A stretch of DNA of 16,474 nucleotides, from the NCBI GenBank assembly GCA_026988735.1, contig JALSKR010000068.1, positions 1-16,474 on the forward strand. The letters are read 5' to 3'. This document shows positions 7,532 through 14,994 of this stretch, in pieces (position 1 is the stretch's first letter; each line of letters opens with the position of its first letter). This DNA comes from Sulfurimonas sp. GTDB taxonomy: Bacteria > Campylobacterota > Campylobacteria > Campylobacterales > Sulfurimonadaceae. Both the position numbers and the translations under genes were made by a program. Under the pieces are notes generated by a model. That model saw only the letters and a program-made list of their open reading frames with translations, ran no database searches and was not told the DNA's origin.

Positions 7532-8227
7532 ATGCTTCTTTATCAACCGGATTCTGGTTACTGCTATAACAGCGACTCTCTTCTTTTGTATGATTTTATC
7601 AACTCCTTTCATCCCAAAGGAAAAGTTTTGGATGTAGGTGCAGGTTGCGGAATAGTAGGGTTGCTTGTTGCAAGGGACAATGAAAAAGTAGAACTTGAAG
7701 CAGTGGAAAAACAAGAAATATTCAGGCATTTTTCAAAAACGAATGCCAGAGTCAACAATATAGCGTATAGACTGCATGCATGCGATTTTTTAGATATGCA
7801 GGAAGTGCAAAAATATGACTATATTATTTCGAATCCGCCGTTTTACCCGGCTGGTGTACAAAAAAGCCAAAATGAGGTATTATTTAATGCACGCTATAAT
7901 GTACACCTTCCTTTAGAGAAATTTTTTAAAAAGGTATCTCGTTTGTTGCGACCACATTCACATTTTATATTTTGTTATGATGCCTCGCAGTTTGGAAATG
8001 TCTGCGCTGAACTTGAAAGAGTCAAAATGAAGATAGTGGATGTGCAGTTTGTTCACCCTAAAATAGACAGGAGTGCATCACTTGTACTGATACATGCAAG
8101 AAACGGTTCAAAGGCAATGATGAAGGTCTGGCCTCCATTGATAAGTTTTGATGGAGACAACCCTTCACAAAAAGTACAAAACATTTATAAAAACGCCAAT
8201 ACACAGAGTATAAAATGTCGACTATAA
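7532..8227 (+). CDS. tRNA1(Val) A37 N6-methyltransferase-like protein (TrmN6/YfiC family)
   Basis: The 231-residue protein is a class I SAM methyltransferase. LDVGAGCGIVG (33-43) is the SAM loop, Glu60 ends the second strand as the ribose ligand, the Asp85 region is motif III, and NPPFYPAG (101-108) is the N6-adenine catalytic motif. The opening YQPDSGYCYNSDSLLLYDF resembles the N-terminal signature of YfiC/TrmN6, which methylates A37 of tRNA-Val, so that role is likely; other N6-adenine or glutamine targets share NPPF. It is first in a long + strand operon and overlaps the next gene by 13 nt. The same neighbour order up to trpC is, as I recall, found in C. jejuni. Confidence 0.8.
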   Translation: MLLYQPDSGYCYNSDSLLLYDFINSFHPKGKVLDVGAGCGIVGLLVARDNEKVELEAVEKQEIFRHFSKTNARVNNIAYRLHACDFLDMQEVQKYDYIISNPPFYPAGVQKSQNEVLFNARYNVHLPLEKFFKKVSRLLRPHSHFIFCYDASQFGNVCAELERVKMKIVDVQFVHPKIDRSASLVLIHARNGSKAMMKVWPPLISFDGDNPSQKVQNIYKNANTQSIKCRL

Positions 8228-8595
8228 TAAAAAAAGAAAATTATCCCTATGCTTTTGATGCAAGTGCCTGCGCTACATGTCAAGGCAGATGCTGTACGGG
8301 TGAGAGTGGCTATATATATGTCACTAAAAATGAAATATTTGCAATTGCAGAAGTTTTAGCAATGGATGTTAATGAATTTGCGTTAAAATATCTCTTTAAG
8401 AAAGGGTATAAATACTCTATCAAAGAAAACAAAATCAATGACTCCTATGAATGTGTTTTTTATGACAGAAAAACAAATGGGTGTAAAATATACAATGCCC
8501 GTCCAAATCAGTGTAAAACATTTCCTTTTTGGGATTATTACAAAACCAGAGTTGATGAGCTAAAACTTGAGTGTCCAGGAATAATAGATGATTAG
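8215..8595 (+). CDS. YkgJ-family cysteine-cluster protein (possible Zn/Fe-S binder)
   Basis: The 126-residue protein has the YkgJ (PF03692) layout. The first cluster is C19-x2-C22-x3-C26-C27, and further cysteines are at 80, 90, 100 and 120. The ARPNQCKTFPFW stretch (95-106) is the family's typical second half. Such proteins are thought to bind zinc or an Fe-S centre, but no reaction is established for this branch. It has no signal peptide and is probably cytoplasmic. The start overlaps the methyltransferase gene by 13 nt, and its TAG lies within the first codons of the lipoprotein gene (8-nt overlap), so translation is probably coupled. Position next to a tRNA methyltransferase hints at an accessory role in RNA modification, which is a guess. 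Confidence 0.85.
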   Translation: MSTIIKKENYPYAFDASACATCQGRCCTGESGYIYVTKNEIFAIAEVLAMDVNEFALKYLFKKGYKYSIKENKINDSYECVFYDRKTNGCKIYNARPNQCKTFPFWDYYKTRVDELKLECPGIIDD

Positions 8596-9883
8596 AATTG
8601 TACTTTTAGTAATAGTGTCGCTGTTTTTTATTTCATGCTCAACGCATCCCAAACCTATCAGTCCAAATGAAAAAGCTTTTGAGGGTGAAGATCTGTATAT
8701 CATGCTTGCTTTAAATGCTGAACTTACAAAACATTATGATGTTGCGGCAAGGCGTTTTGAAGAACTTTATGAAAAATCATCAAAAAAAGAGTATCTGTAT
8801 CGCTCTTTGCATAACTATCTTTTGGCAAAAGAGAATGAAAAGGTGATTGAAAAAGTTGATGAAATAACACAGGGCACTTTCTCTGATCCAACTCTTGTCC
8901 GTTTAAAAATCATTGCTTTGATGGAAATGGGAAAACTCGATTATGCAAAAAAACTTTCAATTGCGCTTGCAAAAAAAACACAAAAAGCAGATGACTACCT
9001 TTTGGCCAGTGATGTGTATATCAAAAACCAGGAGTTTGATGTAGCTTTAAAGTATCTTAACAGTGCGTATATGAAAGAGTATAACGAAAAAATACTGGAT
9101 AAAATGGCAATTATTCTGTATGTGAATCTGCACAGAAAAAAAGATGCGATTGCCTATCTTGAAACACATACGCGTATGCACGGATGTTCACAGCTTATTT
9201 GTAACCGTTTGATCGGAATTTACAGTAATGAAAACAACTTTGAAGGCTTGCTTTCTGTATACAAAAGACTTTACAATTTAAAAAAAGACAAGTCAGTGGC
9301 ACAAAAGATTATTCGTATATATGCCTATAAAAGAGACTATGTTAAACTTATCGACTTTTTAGAAGAGACACATGCCGATGATACGGTACTTTTAGAACTT
9401 TACATGACAGGGAAAAACTATGCAAAAGCAAGTGCTTTGGCGCAGAAGCTGTATGAAAAGAGTGGAGATATAAAATATCTGGGACAAAGTGCTATTTATG
9501 AATATGAAGCACACAGCAAGAAAATGACAAAAAAACTTTTGGCTTCTATCGTAGAAAAGTTGACAAAAGTTGCCAAAGAGACAGATGAGCCACTTTATTT
9601 AAACTATTTGGGTTATATTCTGATTGATCATGACCTGGATGTTCAAAAAGGTATGTATTACATCAAAAAAGTTTTAAAAACAAATCCGGATTCTGCATTT
9701 TATCTGGATTCTTTGGCCTGGGGGTACTATAAACTCCATCAGTGTGCCAAAGCGAAAAAGATTATGGACAGGGTCGTCAATATGGAAGGCGGAGACAATC
9801 CTGAAGTACTCTTACATGTAAAGAGAATAGAGGAATGCTACAAAAAGAGCTTAGAACACAAAAAAGGGAAGAAGAAAAGATGA
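8588..9883 (+). CDS. TPR-repeat lipoprotein, function unknown
   Basis: The 431-residue protein begins with a lipoprotein signal ([16 protein letters not shown], then Cys17), so it is probably lipid-anchored in the envelope and faces the periplasm. The rest is almost all helical hairpins of TPR type from about 35 to 415. The clearest repeat is at 368-397, where [18 protein letters not shown] resembles the DSLGWxYYxLG pattern of many periplasmic TPR lipoproteins. The tail is basic (KKGKKKR). TPR arrays usually scaffold protein partners; none is known for this one. The C. jejuni gene just before trpC is also, from memory, a lipoprotein gene, so the pairing looks old. It overlaps YkgJ by 8 nt and trpC by ATGA. 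Confidence 0.82.
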   Translation: MIRIVLLVIVSLFFISCSTHPKPISPNEKAFEGEDLYIMLALNAELTKHYDVAARRFEELYEKSSKKEYLYRSLHNYLLAKENEKVIEKVDEITQGTFSDPTLVRLKIIALMEMGKLDYAKKLSIALAKKTQKADDYLLASDVYIKNQEFDVALKYLNSAYMKEYNEKILDKMAIILYVNLHRKKDAIAYLETHTRMHGCSQLICNRLIGIYSNENNFEGLLSVYKRLYNLKKDKSVAQKIIRIYAYKRDYVKLIDFLEETHADDTVLLELYMTGKNYAKASALAQKLYEKSGDIKYLGQSAIYEYEAHSKKMTKKLLASIVEKLTKVAKETDEPLYLNYLGYILIDHDLDVQKGMYYIKKVLKTNPDSAFYLDSLAWGYYKLHQCAKAKKIMDRVVNMEGGDNPEVLLHVKRIEECYKKSLEHKKGKKKR

Positions 9884-10683
9884 TTTTAGATGACATTATT
9901 AAAAAAACAAAAGAAGATTTGGTACAAAGAGAGAAAGAGTTTTCGCTGGATTGGTTAGGGCGTTCTCTTGCATTCAATGCCAGACAGCCGCGTGATGTAA
10001 TTCCGTTTTTAAAAGCTACAGAGGAAGACCCGTACAGAATTATTGCTGAGGTGAAAAAAGCCTCACCGTCCAAGGGTGTCATTCGTGAAGATTTTGATCC
10101 GCTTGCTATTGCTCAGGCGTATGAACGCGGAGGAGCAAGTGCTATTTCTGTTTTAACAGAACCTCACTTTTTTCAGGGTTCATTAGATTATCTTGCAGGT
10201 ATTCGCAGATATGTTTCTGTTCCGCTTTTAAGAAAAGATTTTATTATTTCAAAATATCAGGTACTTGAGGCTTTGGTTTTCGGGGCTGACTTTATTTTGC
10301 TTATTGCGGCAGCTTTAAGCAAGAAAGATCTTAAAGATTTACTGGGCTATGCAAGACATTTGGGGCTGGAAGTTTTGGTTGAGGTGCATGACAAAAAAGA
10401 TTTGATAAAGGCTGTCTATGCCGGAGCAGATATTATCGGAATAAATCACAGGAATCTGCAGACTTTTGAGATGAATATGAATCTCTGCTATGAATTGATT
10501 CCTTTGATACCAAACGGGAAAATTATTGTGGCGGAGAGCGGAATATATGAGCATGGACAGCTTGAAGATTTGAGCAAAGCAGGTGTGGACGCATTTTTGG
10601 TCGGTGAATCATTAATGCGTCAGGAAGATGAAGAGTTGGCATTAAAAAAACTGAAATTCGGAGAAAATTATGAAAAAAAATAA
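9880..10683 (+). CDS. trpC: Indole-3-glycerol-phosphate synthase
   Basis: The enzyme closes the indole ring, making indole-3-glycerol phosphate from CdRP in tryptophan synthesis. It is a single-domain TIM barrel of 267 residues, not fused to TrpF. Active-site residues in the family pattern are visible: [13 protein letters not shown] with Glu57 and Lys59, LRKDF with Lys119, VEVHD with Glu168, GINHRNL with Asn191, and VAESGI with Glu219-Ser220; FLVGESLM follows. The frame is open 15 codons further up, to an ATG at 9835, but I prefer ATG at 9880. It gives the family N terminus ([14 protein letters not shown]), has GGAAGAAG upstream, and makes an ATGA overlap with the TPR gene's stop. No other trp gene is present, so the pathway is split in this genome. 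Confidence 0.97.
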   Translation: MILDDIIKKTKEDLVQREKEFSLDWLGRSLAFNARQPRDVIPFLKATEEDPYRIIAEVKKASPSKGVIREDFDPLAIAQAYERGGASAISVLTEPHFFQGSLDYLAGIRRYVSVPLLRKDFIISKYQVLEALVFGADFILLIAAALSKKDLKDLLGYARHLGLEVLVEVHDKKDLIKAVYAGADIIGINHRNLQTFEMNMNLCYELIPLIPNGKIIVAESGIYEHGQLEDLSKAGVDAFLVGESLMRQEDEELALKKLKFGENYEKK

Positions 10684-11020
10684 AATCATTATCCTGCTTT
10701 TTGTAACAGCAGTGTTCTTTTTGAGCGGATGTACACAAGAAGCACAAAATAAAATAGGCCGCTCTATCCAAAACTGGACAGGAACGAACGGTGTTCTTGA
10801 TATTTATATGGGTGGGAAACTGGTGCAGAGATTTATTAAAATTGACAAGCTTACAACAGCTACGAGTACAGATGGTAATACACCAAGAAATTACCGTTAT
10901 GGATATGGCTATATTGATGCGAACAGAAATTTTGTTGTTGATAAAGGGGAGAAAAAGGTCTATTTTGAAATCAGTAATTTTTCAACTCCTTATGTATTTT
11001 ATGAAAATCCAAAGAACTAA
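10670..11020 (+). CDS. Small lipoprotein of unknown function
   Basis: This 116-residue protein has a clear lipoprotein signal: [17 protein letters not shown] followed by the lipobox LSGC with Cys21. The mature part of about 95 residues begins [15 protein letters not shown] and then looks beta-rich. [36 protein letters not shown] and [10 protein letters not shown] suggest a small barrel or sheet domain. There is no second cysteine and no catalytic motif I can name. The ATG overlaps the trpC stop by 14 nt, with GGAGA upstream, and its stop abuts the dapE ATG, so it is firmly held between two amino-acid genes. I do not recognise the family. A periplasmic or outer-membrane location follows from the signal; residues after Cys21 (Thr-Gln) do not suggest inner-membrane retention. 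Confidence 0.8.
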   Translation: MKKNKIIILLFVTAVFFLSGCTQEAQNKIGRSIQNWTGTNGVLDIYMGGKLVQRFIKIDKLTTATSTDGNTPRNYRYGYGYIDANRNFVVDKGEKKVYFEISNFSTPYVFYENPKN

Positions 11021-12124
11021 ATGATGGATGTGATTCAACTTTTTAAATATTTGATCAACTCAAAAAGCGAAACACCGGATGACGGCGGTATTTTGACTTT
11101 TGTTGAGGATTACCTTCCGGGTTTTGAAGCGATAAGAATTGATATCGAAGATGTCAAAAATCTTTTTATTTATAAAAAGTTTTCCCAAGGTGAACACCTT
11201 TGTTTTGCCGGGCATGTTGATGTTGTTCCGGCAGGAAAAGGCTGGAAAACAGACCCGTATGAGGCTGTGGAAAAAGAGGGCTATATATACGGACGCGGTG
11301 CACAGGATATGAAGAGCGGACTGGCTGCTTTTATTCAGGCTGTAAAAGATACAAAAGATTTTAAAGGCACGCTCTCTTTGCTTTTAACTTCGGATGAAGA
11401 GGGTGAAGCAACAAACGGCACTGTCAAAGTGCTGGAGTATTTGCAAGAGCATAAACTGCTTCCCGATGCCTGCGTGGTAGCAGAGCCGACATGTGAAAAA
11501 GAGTTTGGAGATGCTATAAAAGTAGGACGACGCGGTTCTATTAACGGCTATCTTACACTCAAAGGAAAGCAAGGACATGCAGCCTATCCTGAAAAAGCCA
11601 TAAATCCTATACACCAAATAGCAAAAGTCCTGGGTGATATGGCAGGTGTTGATTTGGATGAGGGAGATGAGTTTTTCGCTCCTTCAAAGTTTGTCATTAC
11701 AGATATCCGTTCAGGTATGCAGGTGACAAATGTTACACCGAACGAGCTGAAAATGATGTTTAATGTGCGCAACAACACAAAAACCACACAAAAAGAGGTG
11801 CAAGAATTTGTTGCCAAACATTTACAGGGTTTGGACTATGAACTGCGTTTAACACAGGGTTCGTATCCTTTTAAAACAGATACAGATACGAAGCTTGTTA
11901 AAAAAATAGATACAGCCATAGAAATGGTTACATGTAAAGTGCCAAAACACTCTACTGCAGGCGGAACAAGCGATGCAAGATTCATTGCACCGCTTGGTAT
12001 AGATGTGGTGGAGTTTGGTGTCAGAAATGACACCATTCACTCAACAAATGAGAGAACAACAAAAAAAGAGGTAGAAGATCTCTATAGAGTTTTTAAAACT
12101 CTTATTTCTGAGTGGAACAAGTAG
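11021..12124 (+). CDS. dapE: Succinyl-diaminopimelate desuccinylase
   Basis: The 367-residue M20 zinc peptidase-fold enzyme removes succinate from N-succinyl-LL-2,6-diaminopimelate, the step that supplies DAP for peptidoglycan and lysine. Metal and catalytic residues are all visible: AGHVDVVP with His65 and Asp67, GRGAQDMKSG with bridging Asp96, TSDEEGE with catalytic Glu126 and ligand Glu127, AEPT with Glu155, and TIHSTNE with His340. The dimerisation domain at about 170-280 includes GRRGSINGYLTLKGKQGHAAYP. Two ATG codons stand in tandem at 11021 and 11024; either could start the protein, and the upstream ribosome site is weak, consistent with coupling to the lipoprotein gene that stops at 11020. 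Its DAP product links it with the cell-wall enzymes elsewhere in the window. Confidence 0.96.
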   Translation: MMDVIQLFKYLINSKSETPDDGGILTFVEDYLPGFEAIRIDIEDVKNLFIYKKFSQGEHLCFAGHVDVVPAGKGWKTDPYEAVEKEGYIYGRGAQDMKSGLAAFIQAVKDTKDFKGTLSLLLTSDEEGEATNGTVKVLEYLQEHKLLPDACVVAEPTCEKEFGDAIKVGRRGSINGYLTLKGKQGHAAYPEKAINPIHQIAKVLGDMAGVDLDEGDEFFAPSKFVITDIRSGMQVTNVTPNELKMMFNVRNNTKTTQKEVQEFVAKHLQGLDYELRLTQGSYPFKTDTDTKLVKKIDTAIEMVTCKVPKHSTAGGTSDARFIAPLGIDVVEFGVRNDTIHSTNERTTKKEVEDLYRVFKTLISEWNK

Positions 12125-12555
12125 TGAAATCTCTTTTTCTTCTGTTTTTTTTCAGTGTCACTCTTTTTTGTGGAGAGCTTCAGTGGAGTCATGATTATTC
12201 CAAAGCATTGTCGGATGCAAAAAAAGAGCATAAACTTGTATATGTCTTAATCGTTTCTGATACATGCAGGTGGTGTAAAAAATTTGAAAAAACAACTTTG
12301 CAAAATGCAAAGATTAAAGAGAGAGTTAATAAAGAATTTGTTACTGTTTTACTCTCAAGAGACAGACATGTAATACCAAAATTTTTGAAAACATCTCCTG
12401 TCCCAAGGCACTATTTTTTGGATGAAACAGGAAAAATACTCTATGCATCTTTAGGATACAGAGATGAAGAGATGTTCAATTCATTTATGGACAATGCCCA
12501 GGAACATTATGAAATATTAAAGGATGAAAACTATGAAACAAGTACAGACAAATAA
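12124..12555 (+). CDS. Secreted thioredoxin-fold protein
   Basis: From GTG at 12124 the protein has 143 residues. An N-terminal signal (MKSLFLLFFFSVTLFCG) probably sends it to the periplasm, with cleavage near residue 16-17. Then follows a thioredoxin-like domain with active-site SDTCRWCKKF (Cys48, Cys51) and a probable cis-proline at Pro94 (SPVPRHYF). It resembles the Thioredoxin_7/SoxW-like group: a periplasmic dithiol-disulfide protein whose partner is unknown. The frame also opens at GTG 12112, but that start has no ribosome site and places acidic residues before the signal. GTG 12124 overlaps the dapE TAG by one base (TAGTG), with GAGTGG upstream. Cys16 lacks a proper lipobox. ridA starts inside its last codons. 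Confidence 0.83.
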   Translation: MKSLFLLFFFSVTLFCGELQWSHDYSKALSDAKKEHKLVYVLIVSDTCRWCKKFEKTTLQNAKIKERVNKEFVTVLLSRDRHVIPKFLKTSPVPRHYFLDETGKILYASLGYRDEEMFNSFMDNAQEHYEILKDENYETSTDK

Positions 12556-12925
12556 AGCACCTTCGGCTATTGGCCCTTACTCACAAGCTATAGTAACAAA
12601 TGGAATGGTATATACATCAGGACAGATTGCATTAACACCTGAGGGCGGTGATGAGCTGTTAAAAGAAGATGTAGGTGTGCAGGCTGTTGCAGTTTTGAAA
12701 AATCTGCAGGCAGTTTTAGAAGAAGCGGGAAGTTCTTTAAATGATGTTATAAAAACAACAATTTTTTTGGCAGATATGAATGACTTTGCCACAGTCAATG
12801 CAATATATGAAAAAGCATTTGGTGAACATAAGCCGGCACGCTCAACAGTAGCGGTAAAAACACTGCCTAAGAGTGCTTTGGTTGAAATAGATGCTGTGGC
12901 ATTAGTGACAGACTACTCTTTTTAA
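12533..12925 (+). CDS. ridA: RidA/YjgF enamine-imine deaminase
   Basis: The protein has 130 residues, the usual length. It hydrolyses reactive enamine/imine intermediates such as 2-aminoacrylate released by PLP enzymes, protecting the cell from damage. NKAPSAIGPYSQAI (7-20, with Tyr16), YTSGQI (27-32), KPARSTVAVKTLPKSALVEID with the substrate-binding Arg103 and Glu118 are all present, so it should be active. An ATG at 12524 is also in frame, but ATG at 12533 has AAAGGA at a good distance and fits the family start. It overlaps the thioredoxin-fold gene by 23 nt. It closes the eight-gene cluster that includes trpC and dapE, a fitting setting for an enzyme that repairs amino-acid metabolism by-products. 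Confidence 0.96.
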   Translation: MKQVQTNKAPSAIGPYSQAIVTNGMVYTSGQIALTPEGGDELLKEDVGVQAVAVLKNLQAVLEEAGSSLNDVIKTTIFLADMNDFATVNAIYEKAFGEHKPARSTVAVKTLPKSALVEIDAVALVTDYSF

Positions 12926-12969
12926 GTTAAACTTCTTTTTGTTTAATCAAGACTTAAAGCTTGAATGGG

Positions 12970-12975
12970 TATAAT
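12970..12975 (+). promoter_or_regulatory. rplU promoter -10
   Basis: TATAAT at 12970-12975, 47 bp before the rplU ATG, predicts a start near 12982 and a leader of about 40 nt that ends in TAAGGA (13011-13016). No clear -35 is present (GACTTA at about the right distance). This is the only good -10 in the 97-bp gap after ridA. Confidence 0.62.
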
Positions 12976-13022
12976 TCCGGACTTTTGTAGAAATACAAGC
13001 TAAAAATATGTAAGGACCATAG

Positions 13023-13331
13023 ATGTACGCAATTATTAAAAATGGTGGTAAGCAGTATAAAGTTCAAGAGGGTGATGTTTTATCATTAGATAAATTATCT
13101 CTTGACACTGGTGCTACGGTAGAGATTAAAGAGGTTCTAGCAGTAAATGCCGGAGAGCTTAAAATCGGAACTCCTTTTGTAGAGGGTGCAGTTGTAACTG
13201 CTGAAGTTATTGCAGAGGGACGTGACAAGAAAGTTGTAATTTTCAAAAAGCGTCGTCGTAAAGATTCTAAAGTAAAACGTGGTTTCAGAAGAGACTATAC
13301 TCGTGTTAAAATCACGAAAATAGCAGCGTAG
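13023..13331 (+). CDS. rplU: 50S ribosomal protein L21
   Basis: The 102-residue protein matches L21 along its length: [18 protein letters not shown] at the start, [14 protein letters not shown] in the middle of the beta domain, and the basic [18 protein letters not shown] region that enters 23S rRNA. The length is standard (E. coli L21 has 103 residues). It is made with L27 in most bacteria, and here rpmA follows after an unusually structured 148-bp spacer. ATG at 13023 follows TAAGGA. Confidence 0.98.
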   Translation: MYAIIKNGGKQYKVQEGDVLSLDKLSLDTGATVEIKEVLAVNAGELKIGTPFVEGAVVTAEVIAEGRDKKVVIFKKRRRKDSKVKRGFRRDYTRVKITKIAA

Positions 13332-13347
13332 TCAACACAACACAGAG

Positions 13348-13419
13348 CAATTAGTTGCGTGAGCTTTCCGCTGAGGAAAACTCAGCGTTAGCGTAGCAGA
13401 AGGGACTTTGTTCCTTCTG
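13348..13419 (+). other. Hairpin cluster in the rplU-rpmA spacer
   Basis: Three inverted repeats follow each other: GCAA/TTGC (13348-13359), CGCTGAG/CTCAGCG with loop GAAAA (13369-13387), and CAGAAGG/CCTTCTG (13397-13419). The last can grow to a 10-bp stem with one G-T pair and a TTT loop. TTTCC (13364-13368) can instead pair with GGAAA (13375-13379), which would open the second stem. No T-run follows, so these are not plain terminators. They may slow or process the rplU transcript, or be a dispersed intergenic repeat. Confidence 0.6.
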
Positions 13420-13424
13420 TGTAT

Positions 13425-13430
13425 TATAAT
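13425..13430 (+). promoter_or_regulatory. Internal rpmA promoter -10
   Basis: TATAAT at 13425-13430, just after the third spacer hairpin, predicts a start near 13437. It would give rpmA its own short transcript in addition to read-through from rplU. No -35 is evident; the hairpin DNA occupies that place. Confidence 0.5.
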
Positions 13431-13440
13431 CAATGAAAAG

Positions 13441-13471
13441 GTTCCTTCAATTTAGGAACTAAATTTAAGGA
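13441..13471 (+). promoter_or_regulatory. rpmA leader hairpin and ribosome site
   Basis: GTTCCT (13441-13446) and AGGAAC (13454-13459) form a 6-bp stem with a 7-nt loop, ending seven bases before TTAAGGAG (13466-13473 region), the strong ribosome site of rpmA. The same GTTCCTTC word occurs at 13410-13417 and 13441-13448, so read-through RNA can pair in two ways. A control role is possible but not shown. Confidence 0.4.
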
Positions 13472-13479
13472 GATAAGTA

Positions 13480-13737
13480 ATGGCACATAAGAAAGGTCAG
13501 GGTAGTACTCAGAATAATCGTGATTCGGCTGGTAGAAGACTTGGTGTAAAAAAATTTGGTGGAGAAGCTGTAGTGGCTGGTAACATCATCATTCGTCAAA
13601 GAGGAACAAAAGTGCATCCAGGCAAAAATGTAGGTATGGGAAAAGATCATACTATATTTGCTTTGGTTGACGGTGTTGTTGCATTTGAGCGAAAAGACAA
13701 AAAACGTCAACAAGTTTCAATTATACCTGCTGCGTAA
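13480..13737 (+). CDS. rpmA: 50S ribosomal protein L27
   Basis: The 85-residue protein is a typical L27: [20 protein letters not shown] (1-20), [21 protein letters not shown] and [20 protein letters not shown] follow in the standard order. Its N-terminal tail reaches the peptidyl-transferase centre. It begins directly with the mature-type MAHKKG sequence, with none of the cleaved N-terminal extension seen in Firmicutes. ATG at 13480 follows AAGGAG. It may be expressed both from the rplU promoter and from its own. Confidence 0.98.
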   Translation: MAHKKGQGSTQNNRDSAGRRLGVKKFGGEAVVAGNIIIRQRGTKVHPGKNVGMGKDHTIFALVDGVVAFERKDKKRQQVSIIPAA

Positions 13738-13759
13738 TTTCTACAGTAAAAAACCTCTT

Positions 13760-13783
13760 GTTTCCATCATGTCTGATGGAAAC
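13760..13783 (+). terminator. Strong hairpin after rpmA
   Basis: GTTTCCATCA (13760-13769), loop TGTC, TGATGGAAAC (13774-13783) form a perfect 10-bp stem 22 bp after the rpmA stop. ATATTCCAC follows, so the classic T-run is missing on the + strand. A T6 run follows it on the minus strand, but no minus-strand gene needs it. Position and stem suggest a 3' end or partial terminator for rplU-rpmA. Confidence 0.55.
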
Positions 13784-13826
13784 ATATTCCACAAAAGAAA
13801 ATTTCAAAATATTTAATAATTTACTT

Positions 13827-13832
13827 TATAAT
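13827..13832 (+). promoter_or_regulatory. Possible obgE-proB-fmt promoter -10
   Basis: TATAAT at 13827-13832, in very AT-rich DNA 58 bp before the obgE ATG, predicts a start near 13839 and a leader of about 50 nt. The AT-rich setting makes chance matches likely, so the site is tentative, but the hairpin upstream argues for a separate promoter here. Confidence 0.45.
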
Positions 13833-13889
13833 AAATAGTATTTTCTTAAGTATTTAAAATGACACAGAGTCATAAAAAAGGATTTCACA

Positions 13890-14990
13890 ATGTTTACAGA
13901 TAGTGTCGAATTAACAGTCAGTTCTGGAAAAGGCGGGCAAGGGTGTGTGGCTTTTCGCCGTGAAAAGTTTGTACTCAATGGTGGTCCAAACGGTGGTGAC
14001 GGCGGAAAAGGCGGCGATATATGGTTCAAATGCGACAACAATACGCATACGCTTTCACACTTTCAGAGAAAAATGCATATAAAAGCAGAAAACGGCAAAC
14101 CCGGTGAAGGTTCAAACTGTACAGGAAAATCAGGTGCAAAAAAAGTCATTATTGTACCGCCCGGAACACAGATTATTGACCAGGAAAGCGGTGAAGTTCT
14201 TTTTGATATGGTTGAAGACGGACAGGAAGTGAAATTTCTGCAAGGCGGAAAAGGCGGACTCGGAAATACACACTTTAAGTCACCGACAAACCAAAGACCG
14301 ACGTACGCGCAACCTGGTGAAAAGGGTGAAACGAGAAATATCAAGCTTGATTTGAAACTTATTGCAGATATTGGGCTTGTCGGTTTTCCAAATGTCGGAA
14401 AATCAACGCTTATCTCAACAGTTTCTAATGCAAGACCGGAAATTGCAAATTATGAATTTACAACACTGACACCGAAGCTCGGTCAGGTAAATATCGGGGA
14501 TTATGAATCATTTGTTATGGCAGATATTCCCGGAATTATCGGCGGAGCACATGAAGGTAAAGGCCTTGGAATTGAATTTCTTCGTCATATTGAACGTACC
14601 GAGATACTATTGTTTATGATAGATTTGGCATCATACCGAGATCTTAAAGAACAGATAGAAGTACTCAAAGAGGAAGTAGCCTCTTTTTCACAAAAACTGG
14701 GAACTTCACGATATGCAATAGCGTTAACACGAACAGATATAGTACCGCAAGAAGAAGTTTCCCAAAAAATTGCCGAATTTATCAAGATGCTTGATCTTGA
14801 GTCCAGCAAGGGAAGTGAATTTGATTTTGACAAAGATTTGCCTTATTTTATCCAGGAGAGTGTGGATGAAACATTAGGGTATGATAGAGAAAAACCCTAT
14901 TTTGTTGTGCCTATCTCTTCTGCGATTAATAAAAATATTGAACCTTTAAAGTACGCACTCTTTAATTTAGTACAGCAAACAAGGCAGTAA
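13890..14990 (+). CDS. obgE: GTPase Obg (ribosome assembly / stress GTPase)
   Basis: The 366-residue GTPase binds the 50S subunit during late assembly. The glycine-rich Obg domain (1-157) contains [15 protein letters not shown] (31-45) and [10 protein letters not shown]. The G domain has G1 GFPNVGKS (165-172), G2 with Thr191-Thr192, G3 DIPG (212-215) followed by GAHEGKGLG, and G5 SSA (343-345). The G4 site reads TRTD (280-283) where NKxD is standard; Asp283, which reads guanine, is kept. There is no room for the C-terminal acidic/OCT extension found in some Obgs. ATG at 13890 follows AAGGA. proB begins 4 bp after the stop, and the gene follows rplU-rpmA as in many bacteria. Confidence 0.96.
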   Translation: MFTDSVELTVSSGKGGQGCVAFRREKFVLNGGPNGGDGGKGGDIWFKCDNNTHTLSHFQRKMHIKAENGKPGEGSNCTGKSGAKKVIIVPPGTQIIDQESGEVLFDMVEDGQEVKFLQGGKGGLGNTHFKSPTNQRPTYAQPGEKGETRNIKLDLKLIADIGLVGFPNVGKSTLISTVSNARPEIANYEFTTLTPKLGQVNIGDYESFVMADIPGIIGGAHEGKGLGIEFLRHIERTEILLFMIDLASYRDLKEQIEVLKEEVASFSQKLGTSRYAIALTRTDIVPQEEVSQKIAEFIKMLDLESSKGSEFDFDKDLPYFIQESVDETLGYDREKPYFVVPISSAINKNIEPLKYALFNLVQQTRQ

Positions 14991-14994
14991 TTTT

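Noticed and set aside
9835..9879. Upstream ATG giving a 15-residue extension of TrpC
   Set aside because: It lies inside the basic tail of the TPR gene, lacks a good ribosome site, and gives a charged extension not seen in TrpC; ATG 9880 fits better.
12524..12532. Upstream ATG giving a three-residue extension of RidA
   Set aside because: AGG directly abuts this ATG, which is too close to act as its ribosome site; the spacing suits ATG 12533.
12927..12946. TTAAAC/GTTTAA inverted repeat after ridA as a terminator
   Set aside because: The stem is six AT-rich pairs with an eight-base loop, too weak; the T-run is in the loop, not after the stem.
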